From the NCBI GenBank assembly GCA_021405315.1, contig QWIH01000010.1, forward strand, positions 1 to 64,000: 64,000 nt of DNA. The letters run 5' to 3'. This document shows positions 15,890 to 23,324 of this stretch, in pieces. The translations under genes were made by a program, and so were the position numbers. Position 1 is the stretch's first letter; each line of letters starts with the position of its first letter. Below the pieces are notes generated by a model. It searched no databases and was not told the origin of the DNA. It saw only the letters and a list, made by a program, of their open reading frames with translations. This stretch comes from Leptolyngbya sp. PLA1. Lineage in GTDB: Bacteria > Planctomycetota > Phycisphaerae > Phycisphaerales > UBA1924.

Positions 15890-16294
15890 TCAGGCGTCGT
15901 GGGGTCGGACGAGGTAGAAGCGGGCGACGCTCACCTCGAAGCGTTCGCCCTCGGCGGTGGCAAAGGTGTACGAGCCCTCCATCGTGCCCCAGGGGGTGGG
16001 GAGGGGGCAGAAGCTGGCGTACTCGAATGACTGGCCCGGCGCGAGGGTCGGGGTGCGGCCCACGACGCCCTCGCCGCGCACCTCGTGCCGTTCACCGTCG
16101 GCGTCGACGATGATCCAGTGTCGAGAGAGCAGTGTGGCGACGGGACCGGACTCGTTGACGATGCGGACTCGATAGCCGAAGACGAACCGGCCGGCGCCGG
16201 GGTCAGATTCTTCGGGGATGTAGCGTGGCTGCACCTCGACGCGGAGGCCTCGGGTGGTCGTGGAGGAACCGAGTGTGTGCGCGGCGGATCCCAA
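15890..16294 (-). CDS. apaG: ApaG domain protein
   Basis: Protein of about 134 residues that is nearly all ApaG domain, an immunoglobulin-like beta sandwich once linked to cobalt/magnesium resistance and whose molecular role is unsettled. Matches include GRFVFGYRVRIVNESGPVAT, LLSRHWIIVDADGERHEV, GEGVVGRTPTLAPGQSFEY and TPWGTMEGSYTF. The frame is open far upstream, but only the part from about TTG 16292-16294 aligns with the family's usual length. No good Shine-Dalgarno supports that TTG, so the start is uncertain. It lies between the esterase-like gene (38 bp upstream) and the small zinc protein (3 bp downstream). Confidence 0.88.
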   Translation of the reverse strand: MGSAAHTLGSSTTTRGLRVEVQPRYIPEESDPGAGRFVFGYRVRIVNESGPVATLLSRHWIIVDADGERHEVRGEGVVGRTPTLAPGQSFEYASFCPLPTPWGTMEGSYTFATAEGERFEVSVARFYLVRPHDA

Positions 16295-16332
16295 GCGCCG
16301 GAATGGTAAGGCGAGGGGCGGCGGGAGAGGGG

Positions 16333-18123
16333 CTACTCCTTTTTCAGCACGCCGCCGAGGCTTCGGGAGGGGGTCGTCTCGCGGATGTGGGCGATGAGGT
16401 CGAAGTGAGGCCTGAGCGTGGTGGGGACGAACTGCCTGTCCATGGCGAGTGCGCCGACCATTCGGAAGGGCGTCGGGGAGGTGAGCCACGCGGACGCGGG
16501 GTCGGAGGCGTCGGCGGCACGAAGGTCGGCGATGAAGCGGGGCCAGGGGAGGGCGTCGAAGCGGGCTTCGGCGCTGCGGGCGGGAGGGGCCTGAAGGCGG
16601 TTGTCGGCGAGGCCGACGCCGGAGCGGATGGCGGTGTATCCGCCGGTGCTGGTCGAGAAGCCGATGACGATCTGGGAGCCCGGGTAGATGTCTTCGAGGA
16701 ACGCACCCATGGCCCAGGGCGCTCGGGACACGTGGCCGTTGTGGGCCCAGAGCACGGCTCGCTCTCCGGGATGCTGGTCCAGCAGCCACCTGACGTTCTG
16801 GGCCATGGCGTAATCGCGGTGGAGTTCGGGCGGGGGGTCGTTGAGCGTCATGGCGAGGCGGAGGCGCGCGCCCTGAGCGACGATCTCGGCGTTGTGGGCG
16901 GCCCACTCGGCACGCTCGGGGCCGAGCGCCCGGGCGTAAACGGCTCGATGATCGACGAAGCGGCGTGCGAGAGCTTCCGCCGCGTCGCGCGGAGATGGGA
17001 GCGGCGCGTCGTCGGGTTGGGCTGGCGGCGGGGGCGCCGCGGGCGGCTGCGGGGCGTCCTTTGAGATCCGGAGGCAGCACCTGCCCTGGGCGGGGTTCTC
17101 GCGGTCGGGGCGTATCTCAAAGCCGGGGGCGGCCATGGCGAAGCCGGCGGGCGGGACGGCGCCGGACTCGAACCCGAGATCGAGGTCGCCGGGGAGGCTG
17201 AGGGTGCGGTCCGGGAGGGAGAGAGACAGATCGTCGTACCACGCGGTTCCGGCGGAGATGGGGGCGAGTATGCCGAAATAGATCGCGTGGGCGGAGGCGG
17301 GCACATCGAGCTCGATGGTGCAGGCGGTCCAGTCGGTAGTTCCGGTGCGGCCCCGGGTGTGCATGTTGTCGAAGGCGAGGACGTTGCCCCCGGCGTCGTC
17401 GACGCGCATCCAGAGGGCCGCGTGCCCGATGACGTCCCGCGTGCGGAGCTTGCCCGTGAGCGTGAGGCGCGAGCCCCGGGCCAGTGCGCCCGGCGCCCGC
17501 GCGGTGATGATGGCGGGGGGTGCGCCGTCGGCGGGGGCGTTCGGTTGTGCCGCGACCCGCGCGAGGCGGTCGAACTCGGCGAGGAAGTCCGGCTCGGCGA
17601 CGGCGACCGCCTCGCGGGCGATCGCGAGCGCGACGGTGTCCGTCTGCATGTCGAAGCCCGTGAACCGCACCGGAGGGCGGCCCGCGGCGGCGGCGGCCTG
17701 GTTGTGGGTGCGCATCCACTCGACCATCGCGAGCACTTCTTCGGTGTCCCAGGTCCAGAAGTACATGCCCTTGATGAGAGCGCGGGGGTCGCCCTCGCCC
17801 CGCAGGACGTAGTCATTCAGGCGGAATGACTCCGGGCTGCTGGCCTCGATGGAGAAGAGCGTGAAGCCGAGCTCGGTGACGAGGTACTCGAGGAGGCGGT
17901 GCTTGAGTTGAAAGGCCTCGCGCGTGCCGTGGGTCGGTTCGCCCAGCGAGACGATGCGGGCGTCGCCGATGAGCGCCCGGAGGGGTCGGAGATCGTCGAA
18001 TCCGTGACCGGCTTCAACGGCGGCGAGGGGGAAGGCGTGGTCGCGGAGCCACGCGGTCTCGGGGGAGGGTTCGGGCTGGGCCGGGTGCAGGAGGGTGAGC
18101 GAGGCGAGCAGAGCATGGACCAT
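16333..18123 (-). CDS. Erythromycin esterase family protein with internal beta-domain insert
   Basis: Protein of 596 residues with a short hydrophobic N-terminus (MVHALLASLTLLHP) that may be a signal peptide. The esterase-like core appears in two parts. The first (about 20-195) has ARIVSLGEPTHGTREAFQLK, LFSIEASSPESFRLNDYV and FWTWDTEEVLAMVEWM. The second (about 385-590) has VLWAHNGHVSRAPWAMG, GFSTSTGGYTAI and the closing MVGALAMDRQFVPTTLRPHF. Residues about 200-370 are an insert resembling a carbohydrate-binding beta sandwich (WTACTIELDVPASAHAIYFG). The conserved Glu-x-x-His and His residues are present. Few members act on macrolides, so the substrate is unknown. It heads a probable operon with apaG. 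Confidence 0.88.
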   Translation of the reverse strand: MVHALLASLTLLHPAQPEPSPETAWLRDHAFPLAAVEAGHGFDDLRPLRALIGDARIVSLGEPTHGTREAFQLKHRLLEYLVTELGFTLFSIEASSPESFRLNDYVLRGEGDPRALIKGMYFWTWDTEEVLAMVEWMRTHNQAAAAAGRPPVRFTGFDMQTDTVALAIAREAVAVAEPDFLAEFDRLARVAAQPNAPADGAPPAIITARAPGALARGSRLTLTGKLRTRDVIGHAALWMRVDDAGGNVLAFDNMHTRGRTGTTDWTACTIELDVPASAHAIYFGILAPISAGTAWYDDLSLSLPDRTLSLPGDLDLGFESGAVPPAGFAMAAPGFEIRPDRENPAQGRCCLRISKDAPQPPAAPPPPAQPDDAPLPSPRDAAEALARRFVDHRAVYARALGPERAEWAAHNAEIVAQGARLRLAMTLNDPPPELHRDYAMAQNVRWLLDQHPGERAVLWAHNGHVSRAPWAMGAFLEDIYPGSQIVIGFSTSTGGYTAIRSGVGLADNRLQAPPARSAEARFDALPWPRFIADLRAADASDPASAWLTSPTPFRMVGALAMDRQFVPTTLRPHFDLIAHIRETTPSRSLGGVLKKE

Positions 18124-18218
18124 GTCGGCCTCCTCACGGTTGTTCCGGCCGGCGCGGCCGGGGGTTTCAGGATCGAGTATCCTCGGGTGATCGGCGGCCC
18201 CGGCCCGAAGGAGCAGCG

Positions 18219-18506
18219 ATGGCGGACAAGAAGTCGGACCTTGCGATCTCGATGGTGACGATGCTCGTGCTCGGCGCGGGGCTGTGTGTCGGGGCGTACT
18301 TCATGCTTCGGGGCGCGTGGTCCGTGATGGACGAGGCAGAGGGGGTGGGGGCGAAAGCCGCGGCGGAGCGGATGAGCGGGCTGATCGGGGTGCTGGGAGC
18401 CGCGGGGCTGCTCCTGGGCCTGGGGGGCGTGGCGCTGGTGGGGCTTGCGGGCAAGTGCGCGTGGATGATCGCCCGCGGGAATCGAGAGGACGAACAGGAG
18501 GGTTGA
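18219..18506 (+). CDS. Small two-helix membrane protein
   Basis: Protein of 95 residues with two hydrophobic helices, about 10-30 (SMVTMLVLGAGLCVGAYFML) and about 52-78 (LIGVLGAAGLLLGLGGVALV), joined by a polar loop with DEAEGVGAKAAAERM. It has charged ends (MADKKSD at the start, NREDEQEG at the end). AAGGAG lies about 6 bases before the ATG. No family recognised. It stands between divergent and convergent neighbours, so it is probably transcribed alone. Confidence 0.7.
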   Translation: MADKKSDLAISMVTMLVLGAGLCVGAYFMLRGAWSVMDEAEGVGAKAAAERMSGLIGVLGAAGLLLGLGGVALVGLAGKCAWMIARGNREDEQEG

Positions 18507-18527
18507 GCGTCGGACGAGCCGGTGGGC

Positions 18528-19196
18528 TCACCAGGGCATCGGGGTGCCGTCGTAGTTCAGGAAGCGGCCCGAGTCCGCGGGCGTGAGCCGGTCGATGGTG
18601 GCGAGGATGTGGGCAACGGCCTGCCCGGGCGTGAGCGGGGCCTTGGGACCGCCCATGTCGGTCTTGACCCACCCCGGGTGGATGGCGACGACGGTGAAGC
18701 CCTCGGGCCGGAGCTCATTGGCCATGCAGACGGTGAGCTGGTTGAGGGCGGTCTTGCTGGCGCGATAGGCGTAGCTGGAGCCGCCCGAGTTGTTGGCGAT
18801 GCTGGCGAGTTGGGTGGAGACGTTGACGATGAGCCTTCGGGACCCGGCGCGAAGGGCCGGCAACAGGGCCTTGGCGACCATGACGGGCGAGGTCGCGTTG
18901 ATGGCGAAGCAGCGGGCGAGTTCCTCCGCGGTGGTGAGGGCGAGGGTGGCGCTCTGGCTGCTCACGCCCGCGTTGTTGATGAGCACGTCGAGGCCGGCGC
19001 CGTCGAGGGCACGGGCGAGTGCGTCGATGGAGGACTGGTCGGTGACCTCCAGCGGCAGGGTGCGGACCGCGCCCGGCGGCGGGGCGGTGGGAGGGCGGAG
19101 CGTGGCGAGCGGATGGTCGCCGCGGGCGGCGAGCTGGCGGACGAGTTCGGCGCCGATGCCACGGGACGCGCCGGTGACGAGATAGGTCTGGGGCAT
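18528..19196 (-). CDS. Short-chain dehydrogenase/reductase
   Basis: Classical SDR of 222 residues, an NAD(P)-dependent oxidoreductase. It opens MPQTYLVTGASRGIGAELVR (TGxxxGxG cofactor loop), then LDVLINNAGVSSQSA (the NNAG motif), LIVNVSTQLASIANN with the catalytic Ser, and YAYRASKTALNQLTV (Tyr-x-x-x-Lys). The end IHPGWVKTDMGGPKAPLTPG is typical. The start at 19196 is set by the Rossmann strand; the longer frame upstream is the shadow of murQ. The Arg after the first Gly of the cofactor loop suggests NADP(H). Substrate unknown. It is divergent from murQ with 34 bp between starts. Confidence 0.93.
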   Translation of the reverse strand: MPQTYLVTGASRGIGAELVRQLAARGDHPLATLRPPTAPPPGAVRTLPLEVTDQSSIDALARALDGAGLDVLINNAGVSSQSATLALTTAEELARCFAINATSPVMVAKALLPALRAGSRRLIVNVSTQLASIANNSGGSSYAYRASKTALNQLTVCMANELRPEGFTVVAIHPGWVKTDMGGPKAPLTPGQAVAHILATIDRLTPADSGRFLNYDGTPMPW

Positions 19197-19230
19197 GGCG
19201 GATGGTACTCGCGGCCCCGTACGGTTGAGG

Positions 19231-20166
19231 ATGAAGCAATCCACGCCGCCGGACCGTTCGCACCTGAGCACGGAGAAGCGCAACCCGCGGACGATGGGGC
19301 TGCACCGGGCGAGCGTCGACGAGTGCGTCGCGATGATGCAGCGTGAGGACAAGGAGGCGGTGCAGGCGGTAAAGCGGGCGGGGAAGCGGCTCTCGCGGTT
19401 CATCTCGGCGGCGGAGCCGGGGTTTGTCGCGGGGGGGCGGCTGGTGTACGTGGGAGCGGGCACGTCGGGGAGGTTGGGGGTGCTCGACGCGAGCGAGGCG
19501 CCGCCCACGTTCTGCGTGCCGCCGGGCAGGGTGGTGGGCATCATCGCCGGGGGTGACGGCGCCCTGCGGAAGAGCAGCGAGGGGGCGGAGGATGATCCGC
19601 GCGGCGCGTGGCCGGAACTGGCGGCGCTGTCGCTCAACGCCTCGGACGCGGTGATCGCCATCGCGGCGGGCGGGACGACGCCCTACGCGCTGGGTGTCTT
19701 CGAGTTCTGCGCGGGGTTGCCTGAGGGTGGGCGGCCTGTCACGGCTCTCCTGTGCTGCGTGCAGGGAGAGGCCCCGCCCGGGTGCGATCACGTCATCTCG
19801 CTGCGGACGGGCCCGGAAGCGCTCACGGGCTCGACGCGGCTGAAGGCGGGGACCGCGACGAAGCTGGCGCTGAACACGATCTCCACGACGCTCATGGTGC
19901 GGAGCGGGCGCGTCTACGAGAACCTCATGGTGGACGTGCGTGCGACCAACGAGAAGCTGCGTGATCGAGCGGCGAGGATCATCGGGACGCTCACGGGGCT
20001 CTCGCGTGCGGAGTGCTTTGCGTTGCTCGAGCGGGCGGGGGGCGAGGTGAAGACCGCGGTGGTGATGCACCGGCTCGGGGCGGACGCGGCGGGTGCGCGG
20101 GCGCAGCTCGACGCCGCGGGGGGCAGGCTGGGCGAGGCGCTGGGCGAAACCACGAGCGGTGCGTGA
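19231..20166 (+). CDS. murQ: N-acetylmuramic acid 6-phosphate etherase
   Basis: SIS-domain lyase of 311 residues that removes D-lactate from MurNAc-6-phosphate to give GlcNAc-6-phosphate, a step in peptidoglycan recycling. Signatures: TEKRNPRTMGLHRASVDECV, VYVGAGTSGRLGVLDASEAP (phosphosugar loop and catalytic Glu), KSSEGAEDDP with the second Glu, AIAAGGTTPYALGVF and GSTRLKAGTATKLALNTIST. ATG 19231 is preferred to an in-frame ATG at 19195 that would overlap the SDR start. Ribosome-binding site weak (ttgagg). No murK, anmK or PTS gene adjoins it. It ends 3 bp from the convergent purL stop. Confidence 0.96.
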   Translation: MKQSTPPDRSHLSTEKRNPRTMGLHRASVDECVAMMQREDKEAVQAVKRAGKRLSRFISAAEPGFVAGGRLVYVGAGTSGRLGVLDASEAPPTFCVPPGRVVGIIAGGDGALRKSSEGAEDDPRGAWPELAALSLNASDAVIAIAAGGTTPYALGVFEFCAGLPEGGRPVTALLCCVQGEAPPGCDHVISLRTGPEALTGSTRLKAGTATKLALNTISTTLMVRSGRVYENLMVDVRATNEKLRDRAARIIGTLTGLSRAECFALLERAGGEVKTAVVMHRLGADAAGARAQLDAAGGRLGEALGETTSGA

Positions 20167-20169
20167 GGA

Positions 20170-23100
20170 CTACCAGTCCAGCGGGGCACGCCAGATTCGG
20201 GCGAGGTCGTTGACGTCCTCGCGGAGGTCCGCGCCGGGCCAGGCGAGGGTGCCGGAGTCGTTGAGCGTGCCGATGGTGCGTGCGATGACGCCCCCCTCGT
20301 CACGGAGGACGGTGCGGAGGCGCGGGAGGTCCTCGGGGCGGACTTCGAGGATGTAGCGAGAGGGCGTCTCGGCGAAGGCGACCTGCGAGAGCTCGAGGAG
20401 GTCGTCCTCGGCGGTGAGTTCCGCGCCCAGGGGACGGAGGGCCGGTCCCCTGGACGCGAGAAGCTGCGCGAGGGGCGAGTCGGCGGCGGCGGCGCTTCCC
20501 GCGGACGAGCCGGTGGTGGCGATGAGCATCTCCGCGACCGCGCAGAGCATGCCGCCCTCGGAGCAGTCGTGCGCGCTGCGGACGAGGCCGGCCTCGATGG
20601 CGCCGTGCACGGCGCGTGCGGCCGCGGGGCCGGCACGGAGGTCGACGGAGGGGATGTGCCAGGTGGTGTCGTCGCTGACGGCCCTCGTGCCCTTGGCGAA
20701 GAGGCGCTGGAAGTGCGAGCCTCCCATGCGGCCATCGGTGCTCCCGATGAGCACGAGCAGATTGCCGGGCTGCTTGGCGTCCATGGTGACGCATCGGGAG
20801 ACGTTCTTGACGCGGGCGAGGCCGGAGATGAGGAGGGTGTAGGGGATCTCGATGAGGCGCTTCCCGCCCCCGGCGGGGTCGTCGTAGCGGAACTGGTTGT
20901 TGAGGGAGTCCTTGCCGGAGACGAAGGGCGTTCGGTACGCGATGGCTCCGTCGTAGCAGCCCTCGCAGGCGCGGACGAGCGCGCCCATGTGCTCGGGCTT
21001 GTCGCAGCTGGGCCAGCAGAAGTTGTCGAGGATGGCGGTGCGCCGGGGATCGCCCCCGACGCAGACGAGGTTTCGGACGCACTCGTCGATGGCGGCGATG
21101 GCCATGTGGTAGGGGTCGCCGCCGATGGCGGGGTCACCCAGCCCTGTGGCCAGGCCGCAGGAGAGGGCGATGCCGGGTCCGGCGCCGGGAACGGGCTCGA
21201 GCACGCTGGCGTCGCCGGGGCCGTGGCCCCCGGGGCCGACGAGTGGCTTGAGCACGGTGTTTCCCTGGACCTCGTGGTCGTACTGGCGGATGATCCAGTG
21301 CTTGCTGGCGATGTCCGGGTGCGCCAGGAGCGTGCGGAGCGAGTCCGAGACGGGGCGGGCGAGCGGTGCGGCGGCGGCGGCGGGGAGCGAGCCCCTCACG
21401 ACGGGTGCGTGCCATGTGGCCTTCCTGGTGGGCATGGGCAGCCCGTCGTGGAGGAACTCCATGGTGAGCTGCCCGACCTGCGTGCCGTGGAAGAAGAGAT
21501 CAAGGGTGCGGTCCGGGGTGCCGAAGTGGCCCAGGTCCGCGAGTTCAACGCCCTCCTGCTCGCAGATCTCCTGCAGCGGGGCGACGTGATGCTCGGGGAC
21601 GGCCAGGACGAGGCGCTCCTGTGCTTCGCTGATCCAGATCTCGGTATAGGTGAGGCCGTCGTACTTGAGGGGCGCGCGGTCGAGATGCACTTCGGCACCG
21701 AGGTCCTTCGCCATCTCGCCGATGGCGGAGGAGAACCCGCCCGCGCCGCAGTCGGTCATGGCGGAATAGAGCGGCCCGCCCACGGCGTCACGGGCGCGGA
21801 GGACGGCGTCGAGCAGGCGTTTCTCCTCGATGGCGTTGCCGATCTGCACGGCGTGGGCGAACTCGTCGGCATGGGTGTGTTCGAGCTCGGCGGAGGAGAA
21901 GGTGGCGCCGTGCACGCCATCGCGGCCGGTGCGGCCCCCGAGGGCGATGATGCGGTCGCCCTCGCGGACCTTGCCCTCGACGAGGGCGGCGGGTATGAGG
22001 CCGACGCAGCCGCAGAAGACCAGGGGGTTGCCGACGTACCTGTCGTCGAAGGCAACGGCGCCGCTGATGGTGGGGATGCCCATGCGGTTGCCGTAGTCAC
22101 GGACGCCTGCGACGACCTCTCGGAGGATGCGAGCGGGGTGGAGCGCGCCTGGGGGAGGAGGTGGGGCTGAGTCGGAGGTGCGCTGGGCCCAGGAGGCGGG
22201 CAGCGCCACGCAGAAGATGTCGGTGTTGGCGATGGGCTTGGCGCCGAGGCCGGTGGCGATGACGTCCCGGATGCAGCCGCCGGCGCCGGTGGCGGCCCCG
22301 CCGTAGGGCTCGATGGCGCTGGGCCGGTTGTGAGTCTCGACCTTGATGTTGATGCCCCAGCGGTCGTCGAAGCGGACGACGCCGGAGTTGTCCTTGAAGA
22401 CCGAGAGGGTCCAGTCGAGGCCGTCGTCGATGAGTTGGTGTGTGGCGGCGGCGACGGTGCGTTTGAGGAGGTTGTCGATGGTGACGGCGTGGCCCTGCGG
22501 GGCGGCGATGGTCTCGTGGCCTTCGGGGCGCTCCGACCAGTCGATGGGGTCGCCGGCGGAGGGACCGACGTAGTGCACGGTGCTCTTGAGGGTCTTGTGG
22601 ACGCAGTGCTCGGACCAGGTCTGGGCGATCGTCTCGAGCTCGATGTCCGTGGGGTCGCGGTCGAGGGCCTCGTAGTAGTCGCGCACGGCCCGGAGCTCTG
22701 CGAGGCTCATGAAGAGGTGTGCCTCGCGGCTGAATGCTTCGAGGCTGGCGTCGTCGCGGCCTCGGAGCGGGGCCGTGGTGATGGTGAACTCGCGGGCGGA
22801 GCCGTGCGGGAGCGAGGTGGGGAGGTAGGCGTTCTGCGTGAGGCGGTGGATGACCTTGTTCGCGACGAGTCGCTCGCCGATGGCGCGGGCGTCCTCGGCG
22901 GAGACGCCCGAGAGGTCGAAACGGACACCCGTGGAGACCGCCGCGTCACGGCCGAGGAGCGCGCGGATGGCGTCTCGGACGGATTGGGCCGCCGGGTCCA
23001 TGACGCCGGGGAGCGGGTGCACCTCGATGTGGGCGTCACCCTTCGAGGCTGGGCCCGCGCCGAGGGTGTATTCCTCGACCACGGGGTCCACGAGCAGGGA

Positions 23101-23289
23101 TTCGGCGATGCGGCGGCGCTCGGAGTCGTTGAAGGGCGCCTCGATGAAGTACACCCGGGCGGAGCGGGCGGCGGCGATCGGGTAACCGAGCGAAACCGCC
23201 CGCGCGCGGAGGGACTCTGCTCGGGCGTCCGGCACGCCGGGACGGGGGCGGACTTCGACGCGGATGAGCGATGGCGTGGTGGTGGTCAC
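20170..23289 (-). CDS. purL: Phosphoribosylformylglycinamidine synthase with fused PurS-like N-terminus, no glutaminase domain
   Basis: Enzyme of 1,039 residues for the ATP-dependent fourth step of purine synthesis, FGAR to FGAM. Residues about 8-155 look like two tandem PurS-like halves (LIRVEVRPRPGVPDARAES; AHIEVHPLPGVMDPAAQSVR). The core follows: TWSEHCVHKTLKSTVHY, KVETHNRPSAIEPYGGAATG, FCGCVGLIPAAL, and in the second half AIAAIDECVRNLVCVGGDP and PFVSGKDSLNNQF. The C-terminal glutamine amidotransferase domain of the large enterobacterial enzyme is absent, so a separate PurQ, not in the window, must supply ammonia. GTG 23289 gives the natural start before the first beta strand; upstream sequence is not protein-like. 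It follows comEC by 35 bp. Confidence 0.95.
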   Translation of the reverse strand: MTTTTPSLIRVEVRPRPGVPDARAESLRARAVSLGYPIAAARSARVYFIEAPFNDSERRRIAESLLVDPVVEEYTLGAGPASKGDAHIEVHPLPGVMDPAAQSVRDAIRALLGRDAAVSTGVRFDLSGVSAEDARAIGERLVANKVIHRLTQNAYLPTSLPHGSAREFTITTAPLRGRDDASLEAFSREAHLFMSLAELRAVRDYYEALDRDPTDIELETIAQTWSEHCVHKTLKSTVHYVGPSAGDPIDWSERPEGHETIAAPQGHAVTIDNLLKRTVAAATHQLIDDGLDWTLSVFKDNSGVVRFDDRWGINIKVETHNRPSAIEPYGGAATGAGGCIRDVIATGLGAKPIANTDIFCVALPASWAQRTSDSAPPPPPGALHPARILREVVAGVRDYGNRMGIPTISGAVAFDDRYVGNPLVFCGCVGLIPAALVEGKVREGDRIIALGGRTGRDGVHGATFSSAELEHTHADEFAHAVQIGNAIEEKRLLDAVLRARDAVGGPLYSAMTDCGAGGFSSAIGEMAKDLGAEVHLDRAPLKYDGLTYTEIWISEAQERLVLAVPEHHVAPLQEICEQEGVELADLGHFGTPDRTLDLFFHGTQVGQLTMEFLHDGLPMPTRKATWHAPVVRGSLPAAAAAPLARPVSDSLRTLLAHPDIASKHWIIRQYDHEVQGNTVLKPLVGPGGHGPGDASVLEPVPGAGPGIALSCGLATGLGDPAIGGDPYHMAIAAIDECVRNLVCVGGDPRRTAILDNFCWPSCDKPEHMGALVRACEGCYDGAIAYRTPFVSGKDSLNNQFRYDDPAGGGKRLIEIPYTLLISGLARVKNVSRCVTMDAKQPGNLLVLIGSTDGRMGGSHFQRLFAKGTRAVSDDTTWHIPSVDLRAGPAAARAVHGAIEAGLVRSAHDCSEGGMLCAVAEMLIATTGSSAGSAAAADSPLAQLLASRGPALRPLGAELTAEDDLLELSQVAFAETPSRYILEVRPEDLPRLRTVLRDEGGVIARTIGTLNDSGTLAWPGADLREDVNDLARIWRAPLDW

Positions 23290-23324
23290 GCGGGATCGTA
23301 TTGGGGGCGAGGTCGCGGACGAAC

